Below, piece by piece: positions 27,056-36,305 of a stretch of 64,000 bases of DNA (positions are counted from its first letter, which is position 1; each line of letters opens with the position of its first letter). The stretch lies in the NCBI GenBank assembly GCA_937951895.1, contig CALFER010000017.1, positions 38,108-102,107 of the forward strand. The letters run 5' to 3'. The notes under the pieces are model-generated. The model did not search any database. It saw nothing but the letters and a program-made list of their open reading frames with translations, and was not told the origin of the DNA. A program made the position numbers and the translations under genes. The stretch comes from an uncultured bacterium (lineage in GTDB: Bacteria; CSSED10-310; CALFER01).

Positions 27056-27205
27056 ACACACTACCTCCGTGGGTTGAGCATCAGCATGCGTCTCACTCCC
27101 GCCGAATCCGACACCGTGTCGGACACCCCGGCCGGGAATCCGCATGCCTGCAGGATACGCACAAAAACACACTCCCGGATCCGTCCAGGACGGACGAGAG
27201 ACGGT
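27056..27205 (-). promoter_or_regulatory. rpsB 5' leader with two hairpin-forming repeats
   Basis: This 150-nt gap between rpsI and rpsB holds a near-perfect palindrome CCGACACCGTGTCGG (27108-27122) and, closer to rpsI, an inverted repeat TCCGTC-3 nt-GACGGA followed by a short T run on the minus strand. The structures could be a weak rpsI terminator plus an S2-type autoregulatory leader; this is inference. Confidence 0.35.
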
Positions 27206-27601
27206 TTACCGTTTCGAGAACTGGAATCGAGCCCGAGCGCCGCGCTGGCCGTATTTCTTCCGTTCGACCTGGCGGGGATCCCGGGTGAGAAATCCGGCTC
27301 GCTTCAGAGGCGTTCTCAAGTTCGGATCATAATCCAGCAGTGCCCGGGCGATTCCGTGCCGGAGCGCACCGGCCTGCCCCGAGTTTCCACCGCCAGCAAT
27401 GTTCGCGATGATATCGAACTTGCCAGCCGTCGAAGTGATCTCAAATGGCTGATTGATGATCATCCTGAGAGTCTGTCGTTTAAAAAACTCCGTGATTTCC
27501 CGGCCATTGATCACAAATTTGCCGGCACCCATCTTCAAAAACACCCGTGCGACCGACGTCTTGCGCCGACCCGTTCCATAGAAAGTTTCAGCTTGATCCA
27601 C
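27206..27601 (-). CDS. rpsI: Small ribosomal subunit protein uS9
   Basis: 30S subunit protein S9. The core FYGTGRRKTSVARVFLKMGAGKFVINGR is near the N-terminus and GNSGQAGALRHGIARALLDYDP is in the middle. The protein ends with the basic C-terminal tail KYGQRGARARFQFSKR that reaches the P site. GTG at 27601 is chosen because AGGAGG lies about 10 nt upstream; the TTG further up would overlap rplM but precede that ribosome-binding site. Encoded directly after rplM. Confidence 0.95.
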   Translation of the reverse strand: MDQAETFYGTGRRKTSVARVFLKMGAGKFVINGREITEFFKRQTLRMIINQPFEITSTAGKFDIIANIAGGGNSGQAGALRHGIARALLDYDPNLRTPLKRAGFLTRDPRQVERKKYGQRGARARFQFSKR

Positions 27602-27618
27602 GCTCCAAATGCCTCCTG

Positions 27619-28080
27619 TCAACCGATTTTGACAATATGCTTGTCTTTTGAGATTTCAATCGCTGTCGGATTCTGAGCTTCATGCGGATGCTCCGAACCG
27701 GCATACACGGCAAGCTTCTTGATCAGCTTGTTGCCCAGACGGTTCTTCGGAAGCATGCCTTTCACCGCAAACTGCAGGATCCGATCCGGATGGGTTTCAC
27801 GCATCTTTCGCGCCGTCGTTTCCTTCAGCCCGCCGAGAAACATCGAATGGCGATAATAAACCTTGTCATCCCACTTGCTGCCGGTCAGTGCAACTTTGTC
27901 GGCATTGACAATCACCACATGATCGCCGTTGTCGATGTGCGGGGTGTAGTCCGGACGATGCTTGCCGCGCAGCAGGTACGCCGCCATGCTCGCTACTCGC
28001 CCGACAGGAATATCCGTCGCATCCAACAGATAAAAGGTCCGTTTAACATCTTCATTCCGCGTAAACATCGTTGTTTTCAT
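27619..28080 (-). CDS. rplM: Large ribosomal subunit protein uL13
   Basis: 50S subunit protein L13. Recognised from RTFYLLDATDIPVGRVASMAAYLLRGKH, ADKVALTGSKWDDKVYYRHS, and the C-terminal LQFAVKGMLPKNRLGNKLIKKLAVYAGSEHPHEAQNP. ATG 28080 gives the normal length (153 aa, slightly long at the N-terminus). A strong promoter match lies just upstream, so rplM-rpsI can be transcribed independently of truA. Confidence 0.97.
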   Translation of the reverse strand: MKTTMFTRNEDVKRTFYLLDATDIPVGRVASMAAYLLRGKHRPDYTPHIDNGDHVVIVNADKVALTGSKWDDKVYYRHSMFLGGLKETTARKMRETHPDRILQFAVKGMLPKNRLGNKLIKKLAVYAGSEHPHEAQNPTAIEISKDKHIVKIG

Positions 28081-28139
28081 CGTCTTTATTTTCTCCCAAT
28101 CTGACAAGACCTGTCGACACACAGACGTACGAACGTGCA

Positions 28140-28168
28140 AGTGTAAGGTCTTCATATGGGCCTGTCAA
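28140..28168 (-). promoter_or_regulatory. Sigma-70-like promoter for rplM-rpsI
   Basis: On the minus strand, TTGACA (28168-28163) and TACACT (28145-28140) are separated by 17 bp. The -35 box overlaps the truA stop codon. The leader to the rplM ATG would be about 55 nt. Confidence 0.65.
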
Positions 28169-28980
28169 GCAGATAATTCCGGCTCGACCCGCTGCTCTCC
28201 ATCACATCCCGCTGCGGCATCCTCCAATCCAAATGCCGACAACGGATAATGCACCCCCAGGAGGCACAATCCGATCGGTGGCGCGGTCTGCCCGGCTCGT
28301 CGCCGATCGCGCGCTTCGATCACATCCCGAAAGCCTGCCCGGTCAATCTTCTTCGTCCCCACCATGATCATGGTTCCCACGATGTTCCGAATCATGTGCT
28401 GAAGAAAAGCATTCGCTTCGAACTCGAAATGAATCTCATCTCCGGATACAACACCTTCCGCCCGAATCATCCGGCGAACGGAATGCCGCGTCAGATCATC
28501 GATGGCTCGAAAACTCGAAAAATCCCGCTCACCCACCAACTCCCCCACCGCATCCACCATCGCCTCCCGGTCCAGTCTCCCCGGAAAATGCCAGAATCGA
28601 CGTCGCCGGATCACTGAACGGTGCGGTGAATTCCAGATGGAGTATCGATACGATCGTGAGCGTGCGGAAAAACGGGCATGAAAGGTTTCCGGCACCTCCC
28701 GTGCACAGAGAATGGACACATCAGGCGGTAACACAGCATTCACACCGAACCGGATTCGATCAACCGAGATCCCGCTATCGGTCCAAAAATTGACGGACTG
28801 CCCCGAAGCATGCACGCCGCTGTCCGTTCGCGCAGCCAGAATCAGCTTGTGTTCGGAATCCAGTATCCGGTTGACGGCCCTGAGCAATTCGGCATGGACG
28901 GTCCGACCGTTTTTCTGGATCTGAAAACCGCAGAAATCCGTCCCGTCATACTCGACGATCAGTTGGATATTCCGAGGCAT
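28165..28980 (-). CDS. truA: tRNA pseudouridine(38-40) synthase TruA
   Basis: Isomerises uridines in the tRNA anticodon arm. The protein opens with LIVEYDGTDFCGFQIQ, has the catalytic Asp in AARTDSGVHASGQ, and later FEFEANAFLQHMIRNIVGTMIMVG. Length (271 aa) is normal. The start lies 1 nt after the upstream glycosyltransferase stop, so truA may be read from that operon, whereas rplM has its own promoter. Confidence 0.96.
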   Translation of the reverse strand: MPRNIQLIVEYDGTDFCGFQIQKNGRTVHAELLRAVNRILDSEHKLILAARTDSGVHASGQSVNFWTDSGISVDRIRFGVNAVLPPDVSILCAREVPETFHARFSARSRSYRYSIWNSPHRSVIRRRRFWHFPGRLDREAMVDAVGELVGERDFSSFRAIDDLTRHSVRRMIRAEGVVSGDEIHFEFEANAFLQHMIRNIVGTMIMVGTKKIDRAGFRDVIEARDRRRAGQTAPPIGLCLLGVHYPLSAFGLEDAAAGCDGEQRVEPELSA

Positions 28981-28981
28981 C

Positions 28982-30097
28982 TCAGATCAGACTCCGATAG
29001 CAATCAATGTATCGCATCGCCGATTTCTCCCACGAAAACTCCGCCGCTCGCTCCAAACCCCTCGCGATCATCTCCCGGCGCAGATCCGATCCTTCCAGTA
29101 CCCTTCCAATGGCTTCGGTCATCGCCTCGTCATCCTCGGGATCAACATACTCCGGCGCGTCACCACCGATCTCGGGAAGCGACGATGCACGCGATGACAC
29201 GACCGGAACTCCGCATGCCATGGCTTCGAGCAACGGGAACCCGAATCCTTCGTATTTTGATGGAACGACAGCCAGTTCCGCCGAGTGATATGCCGCGATC
29301 ATCCGTTCCAGCCCGACATATCCCTCGAACGTAACTCGATCCGCCAATCTCCGTGCCTTCAATTCCCTGTAAACCTGCTCGTTTTTCCACCCCATGCTGC
29401 CGATGACGTGCAGGTCGAGATCCAGATTCCGATGATGAACCAGTCGATCGAACGCCCGGAGCAATCCCGTGAGATTTTTCCTCGGTTCAAAGTTCGCCAC
29501 CACCATGATGTACGGTCTCCCCCTTACCCCGATCGGTTCGACCGCCGGTCTGAACCCGGGCGATACGGCGGAATGAATAACCGTAATGCGCGCCTCATCA
29601 ATACCAAACCGTTCACGGATCTCATTCGCCGCAAAATTGGAAACAGCAACGATCCGGTCCGCCCGGGCGATGCTCGCACGTGTCATCCATCGCCAGTACA
29701 CGCCATACCTGCAGGTGTTCGTTTCAGGAAATGTGAACGGCGCAAGATCGTGAATCGTGACGATCCGCCGGCTGTTCCCCGAAAACCTGAATAACGGGAG
29801 TTGATAAGCGAGATCATGGAATACATCAACGGCCCGTCTGTTCAGTTCGAACGGCAATCCGAGATGTTTCCAGAGATCTCCTCTGAGGTGATCGTCGACG
29901 CCGTGCGGTGTGATGACCCATGTCAGGTGATCGGCTTCAGCCACATCCAGATACGCCCTGACGTCAGGATGCGCATATACGATCCACTCAATCTCATGAC
30001 GTTCGATGAGTGCTCGGATCAACTCGAACGAATACACCCCCAACCCGGAATGAGCCGTGCGGATCCGTCTGCCATCTATTGCGACGCGCAGACTCAT
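28982..30097 (-). CDS. GT4-family glycosyltransferase
   Basis: Retaining glycosyltransferase of the GT-B fold. The N-terminal domain (VAIDGRRIRTAHSGLGVYSFELIRAL) fits mannosyl/glycosyl-transferases acting on a lipid or nascent chain. The C-terminal sugar-nucleotide site includes ANFEPRKNLTGLLRAF and the EX7E motif in EGFGFPLLEAMACGVPVVSS. It overlaps a second GT4 gene by 4 nt, and with a deacetylase and a GNAT enzyme nearby it probably builds a surface polysaccharide or glycolipid. Donor and acceptor sugars cannot be told from sequence. Confidence 0.93.
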   Translation of the reverse strand: MSLRVAIDGRRIRTAHSGLGVYSFELIRALIERHEIEWIVYAHPDVRAYLDVAEADHLTWVITPHGVDDHLRGDLWKHLGLPFELNRRAVDVFHDLAYQLPLFRFSGNSRRIVTIHDLAPFTFPETNTCRYGVYWRWMTRASIARADRIVAVSNFAANEIRERFGIDEARITVIHSAVSPGFRPAVEPIGVRGRPYIMVVANFEPRKNLTGLLRAFDRLVHHRNLDLDLHVIGSMGWKNEQVYRELKARRLADRVTFEGYVGLERMIAAYHSAELAVVPSKYEGFGFPLLEAMACGVPVVSSRASSLPEIGGDAPEYVDPEDDEAMTEAIGRVLEGSDLRREMIARGLERAAEFSWEKSAMRYIDCYRSLI

Positions 30098-31239
30098 CCG
30101 ATCCCTCCGAGCGAGTCAAACAGCTTCATCCACTCGGACATCGTCGATTCCAATCCGAACGCTTCTGCGCGTTCGCGAGCTGCTCGACTCATCCGTTCCC
30201 GCGTATCGCGAGATGCGATGAGGTGGTCAAGCCGTTTTATCAGGTGAGTGATCTCTCCGGCCTGATAAAGATACCCTTCACGATCGTCAGCGATCAGACC
30301 ACGATGTCCCGGCACATCCGTCGCAACAACCGGCAATCCCGCCGACATGCCCTCCAGAATCGCCAGCCCGAACGATTCTTCATACGAACCGGACAGCATG
30401 CAGTCCGCATCCGGAAGCAACTGATGCAGATCCGAACGGAAATCGAGAAAGTGGATGTGAGCGCCGATGCCGGATTCCTGCGCCAACCGTTCGAGTTCCA
30501 TCCGAAATCCGGGTGCTTCATTCGGGTTGAGCAGTTCGCTCCCGATGATGGCCAGATGGAATTCCGGATGGCTCCGGATGAGGGTGACTGCGGCGTTTAT
30601 GAGATCCTGCTGGCCTTTACCGGGATGCAAGCGGCCCGCCGTGACGGCCAGAAAGGCGTGATCGGACAATCCGCATGCCGAGCGCAGCAGACCGGTTCCT
30701 CCTGGACGAAATCGTCTGATATCCACGCCGTTTCGTATGACGGTACAGGATGCGGCACCCAGGCCTCGAACCTGTTCGCACAAAGCCTCGGATACGGCTA
30801 CCCAGAGGTTGATGACCGGTGTGATGCGCCGAAACACCATCGGAATCAGGATCTTTTTCACGGCGCGTCCGGGCGCGATCGACGCATGCACGACCACGAC
30901 CGAGCGAATCCTGCGAGCGCGGATCGCCGAGACCGCGCAGACCGCCGTCCATGGAGAATTGCATACGATGAGATCCGGTCGGAATCGCTCGATCGCAACC
31001 ACCATTTTCCGATGATTGCTCCGAAGAGCCCACGGCAGGAACCACCTCTTTTTCAACCCCTGGAAATCGTGATGCTCGATCGCGACTTCCGAAAGGATCA
31101 ACTGGTGTTCCAACCTTCCCGGCCCCTGAATCATGGCACCGGTCGGAACGCCCCTCTCCCGGAGATGCCCGGCGATCTGTAACATCACCACCTGAGCGCC
31201 ACCGATTTGACTGTTCTCATCCATCAGCAGAATACGCAT
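30094..31239 (-). CDS. GT4-family glycosyltransferase
   Basis: Second GT-B-fold glycosyltransferase of the cluster. An N-terminal DENSQIGGAQVVMLQIAGHL motif (GGAQ loop), the interdomain VIRNGVDIRRFRP, AVTAGRLHPGKGQQDLINA, and the EX7E-type segment SYEESFGLAILEGMSAGLPVVATD are visible. It overlaps the downstream glycosyltransferase start (ATGA), implying coupled translation and sequential steps in one pathway. Substrates unknown. Confidence 0.93.
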   Translation of the reverse strand: MRILLMDENSQIGGAQVVMLQIAGHLRERGVPTGAMIQGPGRLEHQLILSEVAIEHHDFQGLKKRWFLPWALRSNHRKMVVAIERFRPDLIVCNSPWTAVCAVSAIRARRIRSVVVVHASIAPGRAVKKILIPMVFRRITPVINLWVAVSEALCEQVRGLGAASCTVIRNGVDIRRFRPGGTGLLRSACGLSDHAFLAVTAGRLHPGKGQQDLINAAVTLIRSHPEFHLAIIGSELLNPNEAPGFRMELERLAQESGIGAHIHFLDFRSDLHQLLPDADCMLSGSYEESFGLAILEGMSAGLPVVATDVPGHRGLIADDREGYLYQAGEITHLIKRLDHLIASRDTRERMSRAARERAEAFGLESTMSEWMKLFDSLGGIG

Positions 31240-31260
31240 GTCGGCTCGTTCCGGGTCCGC

Positions 31261-32064
31261 TCAATCCATCGCCCGCAGGATCCGGTGCAATGATACCATG
31301 TCGGTTTCGAACAACCCTTCCGCATACCCTCTGCCCTTCATCAATCCGTGTGTGCGAAGTTTGTTCAACCCTTCGATGATCGTGTACTCGTAGTCGGTAA
31401 CACGATTCTGGGACACATAACAGCGGATTGCCGCACGTTTTTTCTCAATCCAGCGGGTCACATCACAGATCCGATTCGGAATGAGCGGGACGATGCATTC
31501 GTAACAACGCAGCGTGACCGTTGTACGCAGTTTCCGGAGTGCTTCCAGGACGAGACGCGTTGCCGCGAGATGATCGTAATGATAGTCGATCGGGAACGGC
31601 AGATAGATCAGATCCGGCATGAATGCGGAAATCTGAGCTTCCATGCGCGAAACCTGTTCCGGATCGCTTCTCAGTTGACCATCTTCGATATCCCAGAAAT
31701 GCAGATAACTGATCCCGATGATTCTGGCCGCCGCATCCGCCTCCTGCCGCCTCATGACTGTCAGCTTCTGATCCATGACCGTTTCGGAGTTACCCCGACT
31801 GCCGTTGGTCAGGATGAGCGATATGATCTCGGATTGGCTCGCTGCATGACCGGCCAGAATACCGCCGATTGCCAGAACATCGTCATCCGGATGAGGAGAT
31901 ATGCTCAGAACTCTCGCTGTCTCCGGCATGTCCATCAGGGTTGGAAGGAACAGAGCGGACTTGCCCAGTCTGACGTTTCCCGAAGCAGTTCGCAGCACGC
32001 GCGAAACCATCTCGTATCGAAATGTCTGGTAAATCCGCCTCATGATCGATTGCCGGTGTATCAT
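31261..32064 (-). CDS. PIG-L (LmbE-like) deacetylase
   Basis: Zinc-dependent N-deacetylase of the PIG-L/LmbE family, typically acting on GlcNAc-containing substrates. The metal motif PHPDDDVLAIGG (HPDDE-type) near residue 58 and the later FPIDYHYDHLAATRLVLEAL, with HxxH-type ligands, are present. The start at 32064 has GGAGG and AGGA upstream; an earlier in-frame extension overlaps the GNAT gene and looks non-coding. Its position beside glycosyltransferases suggests it trims an acetylated sugar during glycan assembly. Confidence 0.9.
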   Translation of the reverse strand: MIHRQSIMRRIYQTFRYEMVSRVLRTASGNVRLGKSALFLPTLMDMPETARVLSISPHPDDDVLAIGGILAGHAASQSEIISLILTNGSRGNSETVMDQKLTVMRRQEADAAARIIGISYLHFWDIEDGQLRSDPEQVSRMEAQISAFMPDLIYLPFPIDYHYDHLAATRLVLEALRKLRTTVTLRCYECIVPLIPNRICDVTRWIEKKRAAIRCYVSQNRVTDYEYTIIEGLNKLRTHGLMKGRGYAEGLFETDMVSLHRILRAMD

Positions 32065-32090
32065 CGTTCCTACCGCCTCCAATGATCGAA

Positions 32091-33122
32091 TCAGATACAA
32101 TCCGAATCTCCCGCCGATATATACCAGCGAGAGGCATCCCACAAGTAGCGATTGAATTCGGGCGATTCGAACGAATGGATCACATGATGGAGCCTGGAAT
32201 CTCGCCGGACAAAACCCAGTTTTCCGAAAACAGCCGCCAACCGGCCTCCTTCCAGAGCCCATGCCCGCAGAACCCGCACTCTGCGCTCCACACATATCCT
32301 GATCGATGCTCGAATCGCAGCTGACACCGCACGGTCGTCCGATGCGGGATCGAAATCCATCAGATAAGCCTCGTGATCCTTATTGAAGGCTACCACACAG
32401 GCGTGATCGCGCGAAGGAATACCCGCATGACCGGTATCGATATACTCGGACGGCCCGATGTTCCGGTAGCGCCAGCGCAGATAATCCGCATCGCGCCTGA
32501 AACAGAACTCGTCGCCGGATAACTCGGAGGCTCCGATTTGTCCATCCATCGCAAGCGGTCTCGGGTTCCCCTCACCATGACGGAGTCTCAGATAGCCGCT
32601 CCACAGACCGTTCAGTATCGGAGAAACCGTCGCGGAACAAGCCTCGGATTTCTTCCGGTTCGCAAGGACATCTCCGGGCCGGATCATCAAGGTGAACAGC
32701 GGAATGGAGCCAATCGCACGCCATCTCAGCAGTCGACTTCCGACCGGCATCGAGGTCTGATTCGGAAAACCAAATGTAAAGGCGGCGTTTCGCTGAACAG
32801 CCTCACGATAACAGGCATGTCCCAGCTTCAGAAACAGTCCCCCTCGACTGTGCTCGGGATCGACCATGACGTCGACTTCCTGGAATGCCGGGCGGAATCG
32901 ATCCCGACACCAGACAGATCGCGGGATCATGCCATAGTGTCCCACAATACGACCGCCGCATTCTGCGACATGCACGAGTGAATCTCCGTGGGGATTCTCA
33001 AGGAATTTCCAACGCCATTGATCGATTGACCGATCGATTCCGAAGACCCGGAGAAACAGCTGATTGATTGCTGCGCCGTCTGTCTCGCACATCAACCGGA
33101 TAATCGTCCTGGGTTCGCTCAT
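32091..33122 (-). CDS. GNAT-family acyltransferase
   Basis: Probable N-acetyltransferase. The N-terminal ~150 residues follow the GNAT pattern, with GRIVGHYGMIPRSVW, EVDVMVDPEHSRGGLFLKLGHACY (acetyl-CoA loop) and a FGFPNQTS segment typical of GNAT proteins in polysaccharide clusters. The C-terminal half contains a second GNAT-like lobe (YLRWRYRN and YLMDFDPASDDRAVSAAIRASIRI), so it may be a two-lobed enzyme. Its neighbours suggest acetylation of an amino sugar; this is inferred from context. Confidence 0.82.
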   Translation of the reverse strand: MSEPRTIIRLMCETDGAAINQLFLRVFGIDRSIDQWRWKFLENPHGDSLVHVAECGGRIVGHYGMIPRSVWCRDRFRPAFQEVDVMVDPEHSRGGLFLKLGHACYREAVQRNAAFTFGFPNQTSMPVGSRLLRWRAIGSIPLFTLMIRPGDVLANRKKSEACSATVSPILNGLWSGYLRLRHGEGNPRPLAMDGQIGASELSGDEFCFRRDADYLRWRYRNIGPSEYIDTGHAGIPSRDHACVVAFNKDHEAYLMDFDPASDDRAVSAAIRASIRICVERRVRVLRAWALEGGRLAAVFGKLGFVRRDSRLHHVIHSFESPEFNRYLWDASRWYISAGDSDCI

Positions 33123-33131
33123 GAGGGCACC

Positions 33132-34088
33132 CTAGGTATTTGCGGTCGAGTGCGCGATCAATGAAACGCGCGGGTTCGTCATCAATTCATCAATGGATTT
33201 CATGGTCATGATCACGTCCAGGAACCGAGCGTCCATGCAACTGCACATCCGGAGATCCGGAGCGTGATCGGATGGAGCGAATGCCGCCCATATCCGAGGG
33301 GAGATGCTATCGATCAGGCGTCCGATCAATCCGGCATCGAACCGACTCGGCGAAGTCGGGAGGAACATCCAGCGTCGATCGGGTGCCCAGCGCAGAGCCG
33401 CAACGATCGATGCAATTCGTTTGGGAACATCGGTCGCCGGAGAGAGCTGTTTTGGGGTCTCACCGGATGTCCGGGAGATTCCATCGCCGATAACGACAAT
33501 TTCGTCGAGGATATCCCCGATTGCTTCCAGGAGTTGCTCCCGAGAAAATTCCATGTGTCCCTCCGCTCGAATTCCCACCATTACCGGCTTCCTTCTGGCT
33601 CGATGCTCGACCAGTCGCCGGATCAATCCGAACGCTTCCGTGAGTCGGGGGCTGTTTCTTCCAAGGCATGCGATCACCGGTCCGGCTTCCCCCGGAGGAT
33701 CTTCATGCGCGTCGGATTGAATCCAGATCTTGATCGGGAGCGGGATCGACTTATGACCCTCGACCAGCACGAGATCATTGTGGGTCATGAGGTATCGGAT
33801 GCCGTGTTCGAGCGTCTGGAAGTGTGCCTCTACCGATTGTCGGAGCATCCACTGAGAGGAATCGTATGCAAACACCGAAGCACCGCATCGATAGAATCGA
33901 TCGCTATCTTTGCCCTCGCGGTCGATCTCCATGCCATGAACAAGTTTGATGACGCCGGTCGTCCATCCGATTTGCGAGAAGGATCTGACGAGACTCTCGA
34001 TGAGCGTCGTCTTACCGGAACCGCTGTAACCGCAGATACCGACGATGGGCCAATGATCCGGGAACACGGGTTCACCCCAGCGCGACAT
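33132..34088 (-). CDS. MobB-like GTP-binding protein with a partial MobA-like C-terminus
   Basis: The first ~170 residues are a MobB domain: Walker A GICGYSGSGKTTLIESLV, then VIKLVHGMEIDREGKDSDRFYRCGASVFAY and NDLVLVEGHKSIPLPKI-type sequence. MobB binds GTP during molybdenum cofactor dinucleotide synthesis. The remaining ~145 residues resemble the later part of MobA (VVIGDGIS, LSPATDVPKRIASIVAALRWAPDRRWMFLPTSPSRFDA), but the MobA nucleotide-binding LAGGxSxRMG start is missing. It overlaps the ZIP transporter gene by 17 nt. Possibly a degenerate MobB-MobA fusion. Confidence 0.8.
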   Translation of the reverse strand: MSRWGEPVFPDHWPIVGICGYSGSGKTTLIESLVRSFSQIGWTTGVIKLVHGMEIDREGKDSDRFYRCGASVFAYDSSQWMLRQSVEAHFQTLEHGIRYLMTHNDLVLVEGHKSIPLPIKIWIQSDAHEDPPGEAGPVIACLGRNSPRLTEAFGLIRRLVEHRARRKPVMVGIRAEGHMEFSREQLLEAIGDILDEIVVIGDGISRTSGETPKQLSPATDVPKRIASIVAALRWAPDRRWMFLPTSPSRFDAGLIGRLIDSISPRIWAAFAPSDHAPDLRMCSCMDARFLDVIMTMKSIDELMTNPRVSLIAHSTANT

Positions 34089-34890
34089 CGAGCGTCATCA
34101 TGACGGCGAAACCCAGCATCGCGCCGACGGTTGCAGCATCCGTGTTTTTCTCCAGCTGGGATTCCGGAATGAGTTCTTCGACGACGACAAAGATCATCGC
34201 GCCGGCGGCAAATGACAGCGCATAGGGCAAGATGGGTTTGAGAAGCATGACCAGGGCAGCACCGGCCACGCCCGCAATCGGTTCGACGACACCCGACAAC
34301 TGACCGATCCAGAAACTCTTGAATCGTGACATGCCTTCCCTGCGGAGCGGGATGGAGACTGACGCGCCCTCCGGAAAGTTCTGAATACCGATTCCGATCG
34401 CAAGGGCGACAGCGCCTGCGAGATCCGCGCTTGGGAGGCCGGCCGCGATGGCCCCGAAGGCGACGCCGACAGCCAGACCTTCAGGGATATTGTGCAGTGT
34501 GATGGCGAGTACGAGAAGGACACTGCGTTGCCAACCAGTTTTGATGCCCTCCACCTCATTCATGGGAAGCCCCATGTGCAAATGCGGGAGAATCTTGTCG
34601 ATCAACCAGAGAAATGCGCCGCCACCGAGGAATCCGATCACGGCGGGAACCCAGGGGGGAACAGGCCCCCCATCGGCCTCGACCATCTCGATCGCAGGCG
34701 CCAGCAGTGACCAGAAACTCGCCGCAATCATCACACCCGCTGCAAATCCGAGCATTCCGTCGAGTGTTTTCCGGCGGATTTCCTTGAAGAAGAACACCAT
34801 TCCGGCTCCGAGAGCCGTCAGAAACCATGTGAACAAGGTCGCCGCCAGCGCCTGCATCACATGATTCGAATCAGCAATTCCAGCGGTCAT
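34072..34890 (-). CDS. ZIP-family divalent metal transporter
   Basis: Eight-helix metal importer, probably zinc or iron. The signature helices carry LAITLHNIPEGLAVGVAFG (His-Asn-Ile-Pro-Glu-Gly) and IGIGIQNFPEGASVSIPLR (Asn-Phe-Pro-Glu-Gly), the binuclear metal centre of ZIP proteins. Length (272 aa) matches the bacterial ZupT/GufA group. The ATG has GGAGG at 5 nt. Linkage to the MobB-like gene could reflect metal-cofactor supply, but this is speculative. Confidence 0.94.
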   Translation of the reverse strand: MTAGIADSNHVMQALAATLFTWFLTALGAGMVFFFKEIRRKTLDGMLGFAAGVMIAASFWSLLAPAIEMVEADGGPVPPWVPAVIGFLGGGAFLWLIDKILPHLHMGLPMNEVEGIKTGWQRSVLLVLAITLHNIPEGLAVGVAFGAIAAGLPSADLAGAVALAIGIGIQNFPEGASVSIPLRREGMSRFKSFWIGQLSGVVEPIAGVAGAALVMLLKPILPYALSFAAGAMIFVVVEELIPESQLEKNTDAATVGAMLGFAVMMTLDVALG

Positions 34891-34929
34891 TCCGGCCTCC
34901 TCATCAACGCACGGTGCCCCCTCGACCTG

Positions 34930-36270
34930 CTACTCGACATATCCCAACGCGTTCAGTTGATGTTCGAGCGCGTCATCCACGTCCTGGCTTCGTTTGATCA
35001 GAATGTGACCCCAGGTGATCGGTTTCCTGAGGTTTTCCAGTTCCAATCCCGTGAGTGAGACGATCTCCTTCGATAATACAGCCGCTTGATCGATATCCGC
35101 TTCCCGTCGATTTTCGCGTTCCCAGGGATCGCTTCGTGAATCATAGAGCTCATCCAGTTCCGGTGTGTTTCGGAGAATGAGCTTGAAACCGTCCGGGCGC
35201 ATGATGGCACGATGCGCTTCTTCGGAATAGTGCATCCGGTCCGCACGCAACCTCTCCCCGTCATGAATTGCCCGAGCGATTGTTGTTCCGTGCAATCCCT
35301 GCGGAGGTGTCACCTCGAATAACTCCAGAATCGTGGGCATGATATCGATGTTCTCAACCGGTTCCGGAACGATCCGTCCTCCGCGCTTCGGAATATGCCA
35401 GATCATCGGAACCATCGTCTGAGCGTTGTATAACTGGTGATGCCCGAAGTATCCTCTTTCGCCGAAACTCTCACCGTGATCCGACATGACGATGATGATC
35501 GTTTTCTCGAGCAGGCCGAGCGAGCCGATCTTTTCGAAGAGCCGGCGGAGAACACGATCGGTCCAGCGGATTTCGGCATTGTATAGATTGGAAATGTAGT
35601 CGGCCTGAGCATGATCGAGGTTCATCGAGTTGAACTCCGGGGGATTCTTCTTTCGGATCGATCGATCCAGAAGCGGCTTCTCCGCGAAGATTTTTTCGAA
35701 GGGATCGGGCGGATCCTGAGGGCTGTGAATATCGTAAGTGTGAACGAAGAGAAAGAACTTGCCGGCACGATGTTCATCCAGCCAGACGTCAACTTTGGGC
35801 AGGATTTTTTCGAATCCGCCCCCCTCATCGTCATATGACTGGAAGCCGACATCGTTCCCGAAAGAATGATGCATCTTCCCGCCGTCGACAAAAGCCGCAG
35901 TCGTCCATCCGGCTGCAGACAGTACACCCGCGAGAGTTTTTTCAGGTTTTGAAGCGGACTTGTCCTGGCCGAACAGATAGCGTGAGAGGAATACTGCGCG
36001 ATGGGACGTACGAGTGGTGGCACTCTGAGCCATCACATCAGACATCACGGCAGACTGAAGCGACCACTGATCGAGAAACGGCGAGATGGGCAAACTGCAA
36101 CCATTGACGCCCAACCGATCCTTCCGGAGTGTATCGAGAGAGATCAGAATGCAGTTGAAATCACAGTACTGGTGCGCTCCGGGTCTGAATCTTGCAGACT
36201 TTGATTCGGAACATCCTGACACCATCAGGATCAGGATCACAATCGACAGCAGTTCGATTCCGCGTTTCAT
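34930..36270 (-). CDS. Sulfatase-fold lipoprotein (alkaline phosphatase superfamily)
   Basis: Secreted hydrolase with a lipoprotein signal (lipobox LMVSGC, Cys20). The metal-binding start ILISLDTLRKDRLG, VMSDHGESFGERGYFGHHQ and PMIWHIPKRGG fit the sulfatase/phosphoglycerol-transferase family. At the usual nucleophile site, where sulfatases have CxPSR, the sequence is SATTRTSHRAVFLS, so there is no formylglycine Cys; a Thr or Ser nucleophile is more likely. It may therefore be a phosphodiesterase or phosphotransferase rather than a sulfatase. It is transcribed divergently from the C25 peptidase gene, 35 bp away. Confidence 0.85.
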   Translation of the reverse strand: MKRGIELLSIVILILMVSGCSESKSARFRPGAHQYCDFNCILISLDTLRKDRLGVNGCSLPISPFLDQWSLQSAVMSDVMAQSATTRTSHRAVFLSRYLFGQDKSASKPEKTLAGVLSAAGWTTAAFVDGGKMHHSFGNDVGFQSYDDEGGGFEKILPKVDVWLDEHRAGKFFLFVHTYDIHSPQDPPDPFEKIFAEKPLLDRSIRKKNPPEFNSMNLDHAQADYISNLYNAEIRWTDRVLRRLFEKIGSLGLLEKTIIIVMSDHGESFGERGYFGHHQLYNAQTMVPMIWHIPKRGGRIVPEPVENIDIMPTILELFEVTPPQGLHGTTIARAIHDGERLRADRMHYSEEAHRAIMRPDGFKLILRNTPELDELYDSRSDPWERENRREADIDQAAVLSKEIVSLTGLELENLRKPITWGHILIKRSQDVDDALEHQLNALGYVE

Positions 36271-36305
36271 GAGATAATTGATAGAGGATTTCTGAGGAAC
36301 TCACA

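Noticed and set aside
34930..36270. Calling the lipoprotein a true formylglycine sulfatase.
   Set aside because: The CxPSR (or SxPSR) maturation motif is absent; only the general superfamily is supported.
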